Assembly (NCBI GenBank): GCA_024742285.1
Contig: JANSYR010000005.1
Coordinates: forward strand, 186,001 to 250,000
Direction: 5' to 3'
DNA: 64,000 bases
From: a bacterium
GTDB taxonomy: Bacteria; Myxococcota_A; UBA9160; UBA4427
The position numbers and the translations under genes are program-made. The notes under the pieces were generated by a model that searched no databases, had not been told where the DNA came from, and saw only the letters and a program-made list of their open reading frames with translations. This document shows, piece by piece, positions 1-8,314 of this stretch (position 1 is its first letter; every line of letters begins with the position of its first letter).

Positions 1-268
1 TCTGCTTCGCGAGGACCGCCGGGTTCCGGAAGAAGGGCGGGGTCACGAGTGTGCCGAGCTTGGCCTGGTTCGTGACCGCGGCGGTCGCGGCGAGCTGGGT
101 CCAGGCCTCGAGGATCGGGAGCTGGGGCGCCGGCACGCCGTAGAGGTGGTCGCAGACCCAGAGCGAGTCGTAGCCGAGGCGGTCGAACTCGACTGCGGCG
201 TCACGGGCTTCCTGCCACGTGCGCTTGATCTGGGGGAGGGTGACACCGAAGCGAAGGGGGCGGGACAT
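1..268 (-). CDS. LLM-class flavin/F420-dependent oxidoreductase, N-terminal part
   Basis: Only the first 89 codons are inside the window; the rest lies beyond the left edge. The N terminus (MSRPLRFGVTLPQ) followed by EFDRLGYDSLWVCDHLY at about residues 27-43 is the classic opening strand and helix of the luciferase-like TIM barrel, which uses FMN or F420 to oxidise or hydroxylate small substrates. The ATG at 268 is the only sensible start. The gene is divergent from the HAD-acyltransferase fusion with about 55 bp between starts. The substrate cannot be predicted from this fragment. Confidence 0.85.
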   Translation of the reverse strand, partial: MSRPLRFGVTLPQIKRTWQEARDAAVEFDRLGYDSLWVCDHLYGVPAPQLPILEAWTQLAATAAVTNQAKLGTLVTPPFFRNPAVLAKQ

Positions 269-323
269 CGAGAATTCTCCTGATCGTGACCCGGCGAAGA
301 TAGCGACCGGCGCGACGAACGAT

Positions 324-1790
324 ATGCTCGGCGCGATGGCTCTCTACGCACGTCTCACGAAGGAGGTCCGACAGGGACCTTCGGGTCCGAAGATCGGTGC
401 GTTCTTCGACCTCGATCACACGATCCTGGCCGGCTTCTCGGCGACTTCGTTCATGCGCGAGCGCCTCCTCTCGGGACGAATGAGCCCGAACGAGATGGTC
501 GGGACCTTCTACGGCGCGCTCTCCTTCGGTCTCGGCCGGACGGGCTTCTCGGCGCTGATGACGGGCATGTCCGCGAGCTATCGCGGGCTCGCCGAGTCGG
601 TCCTCGAAGAGGTCGGCGAGGAGGTCTTCGAGAAGCACCTCGCGCGGCAGATCTATCCCGAGTCCCGCGCGCTCGTCGAGGCCCATCAGGAAGCGGGCCA
701 CACCGTCGCCATCATTTCGAGCGCGACGAAGTACCAGGTCCTCCCCTTCGCCCGGGAGCTCGGGATCGAGCACGCGATGTACACCGATCTCGAGGTCGAG
801 AACGGGGTCTTCACCGGCGCGCTCGCCGGTCCGACCTGCTACGGCGAGGGCAAGGCCGTCGCCGCGCGGAAGATCGCGGAGACCGAGGGCGTCGATCTCG
901 ACCAGAGCTACTTCTACACCGACAGCCACGAGGATCTGCCGCTCCTCGAAGCGGTCGGCCGGCCGCGACCCCTCAACCCGAATCGGCAGCTGGCGCAGAT
1001 CGCCAAGGAGCGGATGTGGCCCGTGCGGCGCTTCCGCAGCCGCGGACGACCGGGCTTCGGGGACCTGATTCGCACGGGGCTCAGCTTCGCGAGCGTCGCG
1101 CCGGCGCTCGGTGCGGGGCTGGCGGCGGGGATCGTGAACGGGTCCTACCGCGAGCTGCTCAACGTCTCCGGGGCCGTGTGGAGTGACCTCGCGACTTCCC
1201 TCGCCGGGATCGACCTCCGCGTCGAAGGGGAGGAGAACGCCTGGGCCACACGGCCGGCGGTGTTCATCTTCAACCACCAGAGCGCGCTCGACCCGGTCCT
1301 GATGCTCAAGATCGTGCGCCGGGACATGACCGGCGTCGGGAAGAAGGAGATCCAGGACGATCCGATCATGGGCCCGCTCTTCACCGCCGCCGGCGTGGTC
1401 TTCGTCGACCGGGCCGGGCTCGCCGAGACCGATTCGGAGGCCGGCGCGGAGGCGTCGAAGGCCGCCCTCGAGCCGGCCGTTCGCGCGCTCGAGCACGGAC
1501 GCTCGATCGCGATCGCACCGGAGGGCACGCGCTCGATCACGCCGCGCCTCGGCCCCTTCAAGAAGGGCGCGTTCCACCTGGCCATGCAGGCGGGCGTCCC
1601 GATCGTCCCGGTCGTGTTCCGGAACGTGCTCGATGCGTTCCCGAAGGACGCGTCGATCGTGCGCCCCGCGACGATCGAAGCGGTGGTGCTCCCGCCGATC
1701 GATACGTCGAGCTGGACCGTCGAAGGCCTCGACGAGGAGATCGCGCGCGTGCGCGCGATGTACCTCGACGTGCTGCACCAGGACAGCTAG
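324..1790 (+). CDS. HAD-IB phosphatase fused to a PlsC-type 1-acyl-glycerol-3-phosphate acyltransferase
   Basis: This 488-residue protein joins two enzymes of phospholipid metabolism. The N-terminal half is a HAD-IB hydrolase: motif I FDLDHTIL near residues 28-35, a serine motif (SSATKYQ), the lysine of EGKAVAARK, and the acidic motif YTDSHEDLPLL. The C-terminal half has the PlsC blocks NHQSALD (His-Asp catalytic pair), FVDR, EGTRS and VPIVPVV. The expected job is acylating lysophosphatidate while dephosphorylating a related lipid intermediate at the inner membrane; a short hydrophobic stretch separates the halves. ATG at 324 or 336 both fit. Such fusions are known in high-GC bacteria. The lipid substrate is inferred. 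Confidence 0.9.
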   Translation: MLGAMALYARLTKEVRQGPSGPKIGAFFDLDHTILAGFSATSFMRERLLSGRMSPNEMVGTFYGALSFGLGRTGFSALMTGMSASYRGLAESVLEEVGEEVFEKHLARQIYPESRALVEAHQEAGHTVAIISSATKYQVLPFARELGIEHAMYTDLEVENGVFTGALAGPTCYGEGKAVAARKIAETEGVDLDQSYFYTDSHEDLPLLEAVGRPRPLNPNRQLAQIAKERMWPVRRFRSRGRPGFGDLIRTGLSFASVAPALGAGLAAGIVNGSYRELLNVSGAVWSDLATSLAGIDLRVEGEENAWATRPAVFIFNHQSALDPVLMLKIVRRDMTGVGKKEIQDDPIMGPLFTAAGVVFVDRAGLAETDSEAGAEASKAALEPAVRALEHGRSIAIAPEGTRSITPRLGPFKKGAFHLAMQAGVPIVPVVFRNVLDAFPKDASIVRPATIEAVVLPPIDTSSWTVEGLDEEIARVRAMYLDVLHQDS

Positions 1791-1801
1791 CCAGCCCGTC
1801 G

Positions 1802-2965
1802 CTAGAGGTCGTAGACCAGTCGACCCTTGTCGTTGCGGTGGGCTTCGGCCATGCCCTCGAGTCGTAGGTGCTCGAGGTGGGCGTAGGTCTCGCTCTCGGC
1901 CATGTCGCCCCAGCTGCGCTCGCGGAAGAGCCGCTTCATGAAGCTGTTCACGTCGGCGCGGCCGAGTTCGCGGGCGATGTCGCGGATTTCGTCGAGGCGA
2001 TCGTGGTGGTGCTCCTTGATCGCCTGGGCGCGGCCCGCGAGATCGTCGAAGGGGTGGCCATGCGCCGGGAGCGCGAGCTCGACGCCCTGGATCTCGCCCA
2101 CGCGATCGAGCGAGTAGAAGAACGACTTGAGCGGATCCGCCAGGTACGAGACGCCGCCGATGTGCGGGGTGATCGAGGGCAGGACGTGGTCGCCGGACAG
2201 GAACGCGCCGGTATCCGGGTCGTGGAGACAGATGTGATCGGCGGTGTGGCCCGGTGTGTGCTGTACGAACCATTCGCGACCGGCCAGGCGGAGGACGTCG
2301 CCGTGCTCCACATGGTGGGTCACCGGCGGTACGAAGCGGCTCCGGCCGAAGGTCGCATACGACAGGAATCGAAGGCTCTCGCGGAAGCTCGCCGTCTCGC
2401 CGCGGCCCTTCCAGGGCGCGGGGGTCGTCATCCGCTTGAGCGCGCTCCGGATCCGCCAGAGCGGATTCTGGGAACGGCGCCGGTCGCGTTCCAGGAGCTC
2501 CATGTGCGCGACCAGGTCGTCCACGCTCGCCTCGACGTGGTGGTCGCCGTCTGCGTGTCCGTGCCCGTGTGCATGCCCGTGCCCATCGCTCGTGTGGCGC
2601 TTGTGGCCGCGCGCCGGACCGCCGAAGTGGAAGGCGCGGTGGGCGACGATCCGCGCGCCGGATTCCTTGTGGATGCGGACGGCGCCCCCGAAATGGTCCG
2701 GGTGCGAGTGCGTGATGAAGACCGTGTGGATGTGGCGCGGCTCGAGACCGGCCTGCTTGAGCCGGTCCGTGATCGCGTTCCACGTCGATTCGCCCGGCAG
2801 GCCCGGGTCGATCACCGCCGCGCCGTCGCCGTCGACCAGCGCGTACATGTTCACGTGCCCGAGGCCGGGCAGCATGATGGGGAGCTGCATGCGAAGGATG
2901 TCCTTCGCGACCTCGGTGATCTCTTCCGAGGCGTTTTCCTGTTCTTGTCGTCGCGGCTTGCTCAT
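1802..2965 (-). CDS. MBL-fold metallo-hydrolase with a histidine-rich loop and winged-helix tail
   Basis: A 387-residue metallo-beta-lactamase-fold hydrolase. The zinc motif THSHPDH is at residues 85-91, followed by GHTADHI and SGDHV ligand blocks in canonical order. The C terminus (about residues 320-387) looks like the small winged-helix domain attached to LACTB2-like MBL proteins. An unusual insertion at residues 121-143 holds nine histidines in 23 positions, possibly a metal reservoir or sensor loop. The gene lies downstream of the TetR gene on the same strand with a 65 bp gap, so co-transcription is plausible. Thioester or phosphodiester hydrolysis are both possible; the substrate is unknown. 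Confidence 0.88.
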   Translation of the reverse strand: MSKPRRQEQENASEEITEVAKDILRMQLPIMLPGLGHVNMYALVDGDGAAVIDPGLPGESTWNAITDRLKQAGLEPRHIHTVFITHSHPDHFGGAVRIHKESGARIVAHRAFHFGGPARGHKRHTSDGHGHAHGHGHADGDHHVEASVDDLVAHMELLERDRRRSQNPLWRIRSALKRMTTPAPWKGRGETASFRESLRFLSYATFGRSRFVPPVTHHVEHGDVLRLAGREWFVQHTPGHTADHICLHDPDTGAFLSGDHVLPSITPHIGGVSYLADPLKSFFYSLDRVGEIQGVELALPAHGHPFDDLAGRAQAIKEHHHDRLDEIRDIARELGRADVNSFMKRLFRERSWGDMAESETYAHLEHLRLEGMAEAHRNDKGRLVYDL

Positions 2966-3030
2966 CGGGATCGACTCTAGTGCAGATGGGTGGGTGTCGG
3001 GCGCGGCGCGGGGAACGTGCGGTTCGCGCC

Positions 3031-3642
3031 CTACTCGGGCGCGTCGAGGGCGCCGGCGAGGAATTTCGTGAGGTCGTGGGCGTAGGAGTCGAAGGTCGTG
3101 CTTCCTCCGACGTTCGCCCGGGTCGCTTCGTCTCCCGCGAGCGCGGTCACGGCGGCGTCGGCCGCGAACTGGAATCGCCGCTCCTTGGCCTCCCGGGAGA
3201 GCGCCGGGAGTGCGGTCGCCAGGACGTCGCGGAGGGCGAAGAGCATCGGCGCGAAGTGCTGGGCCGTCAGCGCGTCGAGGCGGATCCGGTCCTCCGAGAT
3301 CGCCCGGGCGAGGAGGCGGAGCGCGGGGGCGGGTCCCCCATCGGATTCGCGGGGCAGGGCAGCGATCGGCGTCACGCACAGCGCAGCGAGGTCCCGCCCG
3401 TCGGCGGAGCCGCCGGCGCGCAGGCGTTCGATGATCGGCCAGCGCAGGGCCTGGACCGGCTCGAGGGCCCGGAGCAGGACCGCCTCGACCAGGCCGTCCC
3501 GGCTTCCGAAGTGGTAGTGGATCAGCGCCGAGTTCACGCCGCCCGCCCGCGCGATCGCGCGCAGCGCCGGTCCCCCGGCGTCGGGGGCGGCATAGAGCCG
3601 CGTGGCGGCGGCGAGGATCCGGTCGCGGGTGTCGGCGGCCAT
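3031..3642 (-). CDS. TetR/AcrR-family transcriptional regulator
   Basis: A 203-residue TetR protein. The N-terminal helix-turn-helix runs from TRDRILAAATRLYA to SALIHYHFGSRDGLVEAVLLRAL (about residues 5-60), with the hallmark YHFGSRDGL. The C-terminal two thirds is the variable ligand-binding domain, so the inducer cannot be read. It is divergent from the thiolase-like gene. A 31-bp near-perfect palindrome begins 13 bp before its ATG and very likely serves as the autoregulatory operator. The MBL hydrolase gene follows on the same strand. Confidence 0.92.
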   Translation of the reverse strand: MAADTRDRILAAATRLYAAPDAGGPALRAIARAGGVNSALIHYHFGSRDGLVEAVLLRALEPVQALRWPIIERLRAGGSADGRDLAALCVTPIAALPRESDGGPAPALRLLARAISEDRIRLDALTAQHFAPMLFALRDVLATALPALSREAKERRFQFAADAAVTALAGDEATRANVGGSTTFDSYAHDLTKFLAGALDAPE

Positions 3643-3654
3643 GGGTGGAGACTA

Positions 3655-3685
3655 TTTGATCAGATGATTGAATCAACTGGTCAAA
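3655..3685. promoter_or_regulatory. 31-bp palindromic operator, probably for the adjacent TetR regulator
   Basis: Two 15-bp arms (3655-3669 and 3671-3685) flank a central G at 3670 and match as inverted repeats at 13 of 15 positions. The outer arms read TTTGATCAG and CTGGTCAAA; the inner part TGATTGAATCA is a perfect palindrome. The site lies 13 bp upstream of the TetR start codon and overlaps a TTGACC that could serve as a -35 element for the regulator gene. It is AT-rich against a very GC-rich background. Autorepression is inferred; joint control of the divergent thiolase-like gene is possible because its start is 86 bp away. Confidence 0.7.
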
Positions 3686-3771
3686 AGCAGGGGCCGATCC
3701 GGGCCGGGGAGGGGCTAGAATGCGCCTCGGCCCCGACCGGGGCCCGCCGCAGTCCCAAGGAGCACCGACCG

Positions 3772-5244
3772 ATGTCCCTCGACCCCCGAACGCCCGTCCT
3801 CGTCGGTGCGGCCGCCGTCGTCCAGCGCGGGGACGATCCCGGCCAGCTGGCCGAGCCCCTCGACCTGATGGAAGAGAGCGGGCGTCAGGCGGCGGACGAT
3901 GCCGGCTCGTCGCTCCTGCTCGCGGAGCTCGATCGGATCTGGGCGACCCGGGGCTTCTGGGCCTACGCCGATCCGGGGCGCATCCTGGGCGAACGCTTCG
4001 GGGCGAAGGGCGTGAAGACCGTCGTCGCCGAGATCGGGATCCTGCAGTCGACGGTGCTCGGCAAGGCCTGCACCGCGATCGCGCAGGGCGAGTCCGACGT
4101 CGCGATGATCGTGGGCGGCGAGGCGCGGGATCGCGCGAATCGCTACCAGCGCGCCGGCCAGGAGGTCCCGCTCACCGAGCAGTCCGAGGGCACCCCCGAC
4201 GAGGTCCTGGTGCCCCACCAGGAGATCATGGGGCAGCTCGAGATCGAGCTGGGCCTGATCACGCCGATCATCCAGTACTCGATGATCGACAACGCGCTCC
4301 GCGCCCACGAAGGACAGTCGTTGGCGGAGCATCGTGCGGAGCTCGGTCGCCTGTGGGGCGACTTCAACGCCGTGGCGGTCGAGAACGAGGACGCGTGGAA
4401 CCGGACGCCGCGCACGCCGGAGGAGATCGTCACGCCGGGCGAGGGCAATCGGATGCTCGCCTACCCGTACACGAAGTCGCTGGTCTCGCAGTGGAACGTG
4501 AACCAGGCGGGGGCGGTCCTCCTGTGCAGCCTCGAGAAGGCGCGCGAGCTCGGTCTCGACGAGTCCCGCTTCGTCTATCCCCTCGCCGTCGTCGACAACG
4601 AGTACATGGTGACGCTCTCGGAGCGTCGCGATCTCTGGCGGTCTCCGGGCTTCGCGCACGCGGGCGCACGCGCCTTCGACTACGTGGAGCGGAAGCCCGA
4701 GGAGATCGATCACTTCGAGTGCTACAGCTGCTTCCCCGCGGCGGTTCGCGCGCAGCAGCGTGAGATGGGCATCCCCCTCGACCGGCGCGTGACCCGGACC
4801 GGGGGCATGACCTTCGGTGGCGGGCCGCTCAACAACTTCGTGATCCAGAGCTGGGTCAAGATGGTGGAGACGATGCGCGCGACGCCGGGCACCTGGGGCT
4901 GCGTCACGGCGGTCTCGGGGCTGATCACCAAGCAGGGGGTCGCGATCTTTGGGCCCGAGCCGGGCGCGAAGCCCTTTCTGCACGACTTCGTGACCGAGGA
5001 GACGAGGGCCGATCAGCCGATTCAGGCCGTCGAGGCCGACGCCACCGGGCGGGGCACGATCGCGGCCTACACGGTCTCTCATGATCCGAACGCGGCGCAC
5101 GGCGTCGCGATGATCATCGACCTCGATGACGGACGACGCACGATGCGCGTCGTCGACGACCCCGCATGGATGACGCTCGGCGAGACCGAGGAGCTGGTCG
5201 GTCGCGCCATCGAAGTGACCGACGACGGGGCGCGCTGGGCCTGA
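3772..5244 (+). CDS. thiolase-like acetyl-CoA acetyltransferase family protein with type-1 C-terminal domain
   Basis: A 490-residue protein of the thiolase superfamily. Recognisable blocks are RTPVLVGAAAVVQ at the N terminus, AIAQGESDVAMIVGGEA, HFECYSCFPAAV and GGMTFGGGPLNNF. The last 90 residues carry a small beta domain (GRGTIAAYTVSHDP) typical of thiolase-like proteins type 1. The position where a thiolase nucleophile cysteine normally sits reads ILQSTVLGKAC, so that cysteine looks displaced or absent; ligase or lyase-like chemistry on CoA thioesters is as likely as classical thiolysis. AAGGAG about 10 bp before the ATG supports the start. It is divergent from the TetR gene. Confidence 0.85.
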   Translation: MSLDPRTPVLVGAAAVVQRGDDPGQLAEPLDLMEESGRQAADDAGSSLLLAELDRIWATRGFWAYADPGRILGERFGAKGVKTVVAEIGILQSTVLGKACTAIAQGESDVAMIVGGEARDRANRYQRAGQEVPLTEQSEGTPDEVLVPHQEIMGQLEIELGLITPIIQYSMIDNALRAHEGQSLAEHRAELGRLWGDFNAVAVENEDAWNRTPRTPEEIVTPGEGNRMLAYPYTKSLVSQWNVNQAGAVLLCSLEKARELGLDESRFVYPLAVVDNEYMVTLSERRDLWRSPGFAHAGARAFDYVERKPEEIDHFECYSCFPAAVRAQQREMGIPLDRRVTRTGGMTFGGGPLNNFVIQSWVKMVETMRATPGTWGCVTAVSGLITKQGVAIFGPEPGAKPFLHDFVTEETRADQPIQAVEADATGRGTIAAYTVSHDPNAAHGVAMIIDLDDGRRTMRVVDDPAWMTLGETEELVGRAIEVTDDGARWA

Positions 5245-5253
5245 GCCGCGGCG

Positions 5254-6282
5254 CTAGAAGACCGCGACCGTCCGCTCGATCGTCCAGAACGCGGCGAGCG
5301 AGCCCATGACGTAGACCGCGGCGCGCTGGGGCATCGGGATCGGGAGCGCGATCCGTCGCAGGATCGCCGCCGCGACCGCCAGGCCCAGCACGAAGACGAG
5401 CTGGCCGAGCTCGATCCCGACGTTGAACGAGAAGAGCGCCATCGGGATCTCGCCCTGGGGCAGGCCGACCTCGCGGAGCGCGCCCGCGAAGCCCATGCCG
5501 TGGAGCAGCCCGAAGAGGAGCGCCATCGGCCACGGATAGCGCCGCATCAGCGTCTCCTTCTCGGTGTCCCGCGCGAGCTCGACCGCGAGGGCGAGGACGC
5601 TCGCAGCGATCAGGACCTCGATCGGGCCGGAGGGCAGGTTCGTGTAGCCGAGGGCCGCGAGGGATAGCGTGACCGAGTGGCCGACAGTGAAGCTCGTGAT
5701 CGTCTTGACCAGCGGGCCGAGCGCCGAACAGAGGAGGAAGAGGCCGAAGACGAAGAGCAGGTGGTCGGCGCCCGAGAGGATGTGCTCGAAGCCGATCGTG
5801 AGATAGTCCGAGAACACCTCGAAGCGGCCGGCCTTCTCGGGGACGATCATCTCGGGCTCGCCACGCCGGAGCACACGCTGGATGGCGCGACCGTCCGAGA
5901 GGGCGATCCGGACGAGGGTGTCGATCTTGGCCGGACCGAGACCGTCGACGCGCAGGGGCTGGCCGATGAGTCCGGCCGTCCCACAATCGATCGTCCAGCG
6001 CACGAGCACGGCGACACCCTGCTCCTCGAAGGTCGCCGGCGTCGTTGCGGGACACGCCGGGGGCAGGACCGGCTCGATGTTGCTCCCGGGGACCGAGAGG
6101 GACGAACGCTTCCAGAGGACGTCGACGAGGCCGGCCTCGCGCTCTTCGAGCTGGAGGAGGGCGGGGGCCAGCGGATGGGCCAATGCTCCGCCGGGCAGGA
6201 AGCACGCGAAGGCGATCGCCGCGAGGAGGCGGATGGCGGCCGCTTGGCCGCTTCGAGCACGCGGGGGGCGAGAGGCGATCAT
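5254..6282 (-). CDS. HupE/UreJ-2 family membrane protein
   Basis: A 342-residue membrane protein. It has a signal-like N terminus ending near GGALAHP, an external domain of about 150 residues with a possible disulfide pair (PACPATT and DCGTAG), then about six membrane segments carrying the family blocks HILSGADHLLFVFGL, FTVGHSVTL, LLHGMGFAGAL and FNVGIELGQ. Related HupE proteins move nickel or cobalt, but this long-ectodomain branch is widespread in genomes without nickel enzymes nearby and its cargo is unproven. The start overlaps the stop of the upstream PpiC-type gene by 4 bp, indicating translational coupling. Confidence 0.88.
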   Translation of the reverse strand: MIASRPPRARSGQAAAIRLLAAIAFACFLPGGALAHPLAPALLQLEEREAGLVDVLWKRSSLSVPGSNIEPVLPPACPATTPATFEEQGVAVLVRWTIDCGTAGLIGQPLRVDGLGPAKIDTLVRIALSDGRAIQRVLRRGEPEMIVPEKAGRFEVFSDYLTIGFEHILSGADHLLFVFGLFLLCSALGPLVKTITSFTVGHSVTLSLAALGYTNLPSGPIEVLIAASVLALAVELARDTEKETLMRRYPWPMALLFGLLHGMGFAGALREVGLPQGEIPMALFSFNVGIELGQLVFVLGLAVAAAILRRIALPIPMPQRAAVYVMGSLAAFWTIERTVAVF

Positions 6283-7280
6283 CCGGTCTCCTGTTCCGAC
6301 CGAGGGGCGGCGGGATCCGCCGCGCTCGGGGCCCGCACCCGGTAGCGGGTGCGAAGGTCGCTGATTAGCGCTTCCAGGTTCGCCTGGCGACGTTCTTCCT
6401 CGATCTCGAGGCGCAGCCGGTCGGCGACGAGATCGAGTGGGGGGACGGCCCCGGCCTCGATCCCGTCGACGCGAACGAGGTGATAGCCGTAGGCGGACTC
6501 GATCGGCCCGGTCCACCCGTCCTGGGCTTCGGCGGCGGCGAAGACGCCCTCGCCGAAGCGGGGACCGAAGGTGCGGTCGAGATCATGGCGGGAACGCCCG
6601 GTGAGATGGTGGCCGAGCGGAAAGGGGTCGCCCTGGGCCGGACCATCCGCTGCGCTCGCCTCCGTCCGGACGAGGGTCTCGAGCACGGTCCTTGCCCGGT
6701 CGCGCGGGATCCCCGGGCGATCACGGCTCACGAAGACCTGCGAGAAGGTGATGCGGTCGGGTGCACGCAGTCGATCTCGCTCGCCCGCGTAGCGCTCTTC
6801 GATCTCGGCGGGCGTGACCGCCTGATCGTCCCCGAGTCGGCCGCCGAGGAGTCGCATCTTCTGGACGAGGATCCGCCGCACGACGACGTCCTCGCGGTGG
6901 AGATCGAGCTCGACCGCGCGTGCCAGGAGGGAGGGCGCATCGTCGAGCGTCGCCTCGCCCTCGAGGAAGAGCATCTTCTGGATGAGCCGCGTCTGGACCC
7001 CGCCGTCTCGCTCGAGGAGACCCCGGGCGACCGCCTCGCGAAAGAGGATCTCCTCCTCGACCTCGGCGGCGATCATCCGATCGCGTTCCTCGGGACTCGG
7101 TCCGCGCCCCATGGTCTCGGCGAAACGCCGGTCGAGCTCCGCGAGGACAGACGCTTCGATCTCGATCTCGCGATCGGTCCGGGGGTCGCCGGGAGGCGCT
7201 TGCGTGACCGCCTGCGCCCCGTAGACGAGGGTGCCCAACGAGACGAAGTGGAGCAGGGGGGACCGGAGCAGGGCGCGCAT
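6279..7280 (-). CDS. PpiC/parvulin-type peptidyl-prolyl isomerase, membrane-anchored
   Basis: A 333-residue periplasmic foldase-like protein. A single N-terminal hydrophobic segment (residues about 8-25) anchors it. Helical SurA-N-like sequence follows, then a parvulin domain around residues 165-290 with ITFSQVFVS, PFPLGHHL, FGEGVFAAAEAQ and the family ending GPIESAYGYHLVRVD. It probably catalyses prolyl isomerisation or chaperones an exported protein. Its stop overlaps the HupE start (ATGA), so the HupE-type protein is the natural candidate client. Confidence 0.9.
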   Translation of the reverse strand: MRALLRSPLLHFVSLGTLVYGAQAVTQAPPGDPRTDREIEIEASVLAELDRRFAETMGRGPSPEERDRMIAAEVEEEILFREAVARGLLERDGGVQTRLIQKMLFLEGEATLDDAPSLLARAVELDLHREDVVVRRILVQKMRLLGGRLGDDQAVTPAEIEERYAGERDRLRAPDRITFSQVFVSRDRPGIPRDRARTVLETLVRTEASAADGPAQGDPFPLGHHLTGRSRHDLDRTFGPRFGEGVFAAAEAQDGWTGPIESAYGYHLVRVDGIEAGAVPPLDLVADRLRLEIEEERRQANLEALISDLRTRYRVRAPSAADPAAPRSEQETG

Positions 7281-7306
7281 CGGGCGGATCGGTGGATCGG
7301 TTCGCG

Positions 7307-8314
7307 CTAGGCGAGCTCGATCATCACCTTCGCGCCGGCATCGGGAGAGCGCGCGACGTCGAACGCTTCGAGGAAATCGTCGAGTCCGAAGCGGTGCGTG
7401 ATCATCGGCTCGAGGTCCCGGCGCGCGAGCAGCCGGATCATCTCGCCGTAGTCCGCCGGATACTCGATCGAGCCGCGAATCGTGATCTCCTTGGTCAGCA
7501 CGTCCATGAACGCCACGGGGACCTCCTGGCGGTGGAGGGCGACGACGGAGATCCGGCTCTGCGGCGCGCAGCGCTTCACGACGTCGGCGAGGAGCGGACC
7601 GACCCCCGTCGCCTCGATGAATACGTTCGTGCCGACCATCTCCATCCAGTAGAGGGTCTCGGTTCCGTGGATCCGGCCGAGGCCCTCCCAGAGGTCTTCC
7701 TTCGAAGGGTTGATCGTGTGGGTCGCCCCGAGCTTGCGGGCGACGTCGAGGCGCGTGTCCGACATGTCGACGGAGACGAGATCATCGATCCCGCGGTCGG
7801 CGAGGGTCGCAATCGCGGACAGGCCGATCGGACCGGCGCCCAGGACGGCGACGCGGTCGCCCGGCTTCGCCTCGCTCTGGTCGACCGCGTGCATGCCGAC
7901 GCCGAGGGGCTCGGCGAGGGCGCCGTGGGCGAAGCTCATGTCGTCGGGAATCGGGAAGAGGCTCCTGCCCTGGGCCGCGCCGCGGACGAGGAGTCGCGGC
8001 GTGAAGCCGCCCTCGGGACCGCCGTTGCCGAGGCCGAAGCCGGCGGCGCCGGGATGGAGGGCGACGCGGTCGCCGACCTTCGCCACGTCTCCGCAGTTCT
8101 CGCCGACCCGGGCGACGGTCCCCGCGAGCTCGTGTCCGATGGGCATCGGATCCTTTACCGGGCCCGTCACGCCCCCGAGCTTCGCGTAGCCGACGTCGGA
8201 GCCGCAGATGCCGCAGGCACGGACGTCCAGGATCACGTCGTCCGGACCGCAGACCGGCTCGGGGACATCGTCGAGGCGGACGTCGTCGGGGCCGTGAATG
8301 CGCGCGAGCTTCAT
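7307..8314 (-). CDS. medium-chain zinc-type alcohol dehydrogenase lacking the structural-zinc cysteines
   Basis: A 335-residue MDR dehydrogenase. The catalytic zinc site appears in GICGSD and GHELAG, and the nucleotide fold in GAGPIGLSAIA. The lobe that normally has four cysteines for a structural zinc instead reads GDRVALHPGAAGFGLGNG, so that second zinc site is missing. Threonine-dehydrogenase or sorbitol-dehydrogenase-like relatives oxidise secondary alcohols with NAD(P). The start overlaps the upstream NTF2-like stop by 4 bp, so the two are coupled and may act on the same substrate. Confidence 0.9.
   Translation of the reverse strand: MKLARIHGPDDVRLDDVPEPVCGPDDVILDVRACGICGSDVGYAKLGGVTGPVKDPMPIGHELAGTVARVGENCGDVAKVGDRVALHPGAAGFGLGNGGPEGGFTPRLLVRGAAQGRSLFPIPDDMSFAHGALAEPLGVGMHAVDQSEAKPGDRVAVLGAGPIGLSAIATLADRGIDDLVSVDMSDTRLDVARKLGATHTINPSKEDLWEGLGRIHGTETLYWMEMVGTNVFIEATGVGPLLADVVKRCAPQSRISVVALHRQEVPVAFMDVLTKEITIRGSIEYPADYGEMIRLLARRDLEPMITHRFGLDDFLEAFDVARSPDAGAKVMIELA

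Noticed and set aside
2536-2604. Short-period repeats resembling a tandem array
   Set aside because: They are histidine codons of the metallo-hydrolase loop, not spacers and repeats of a CRISPR array.
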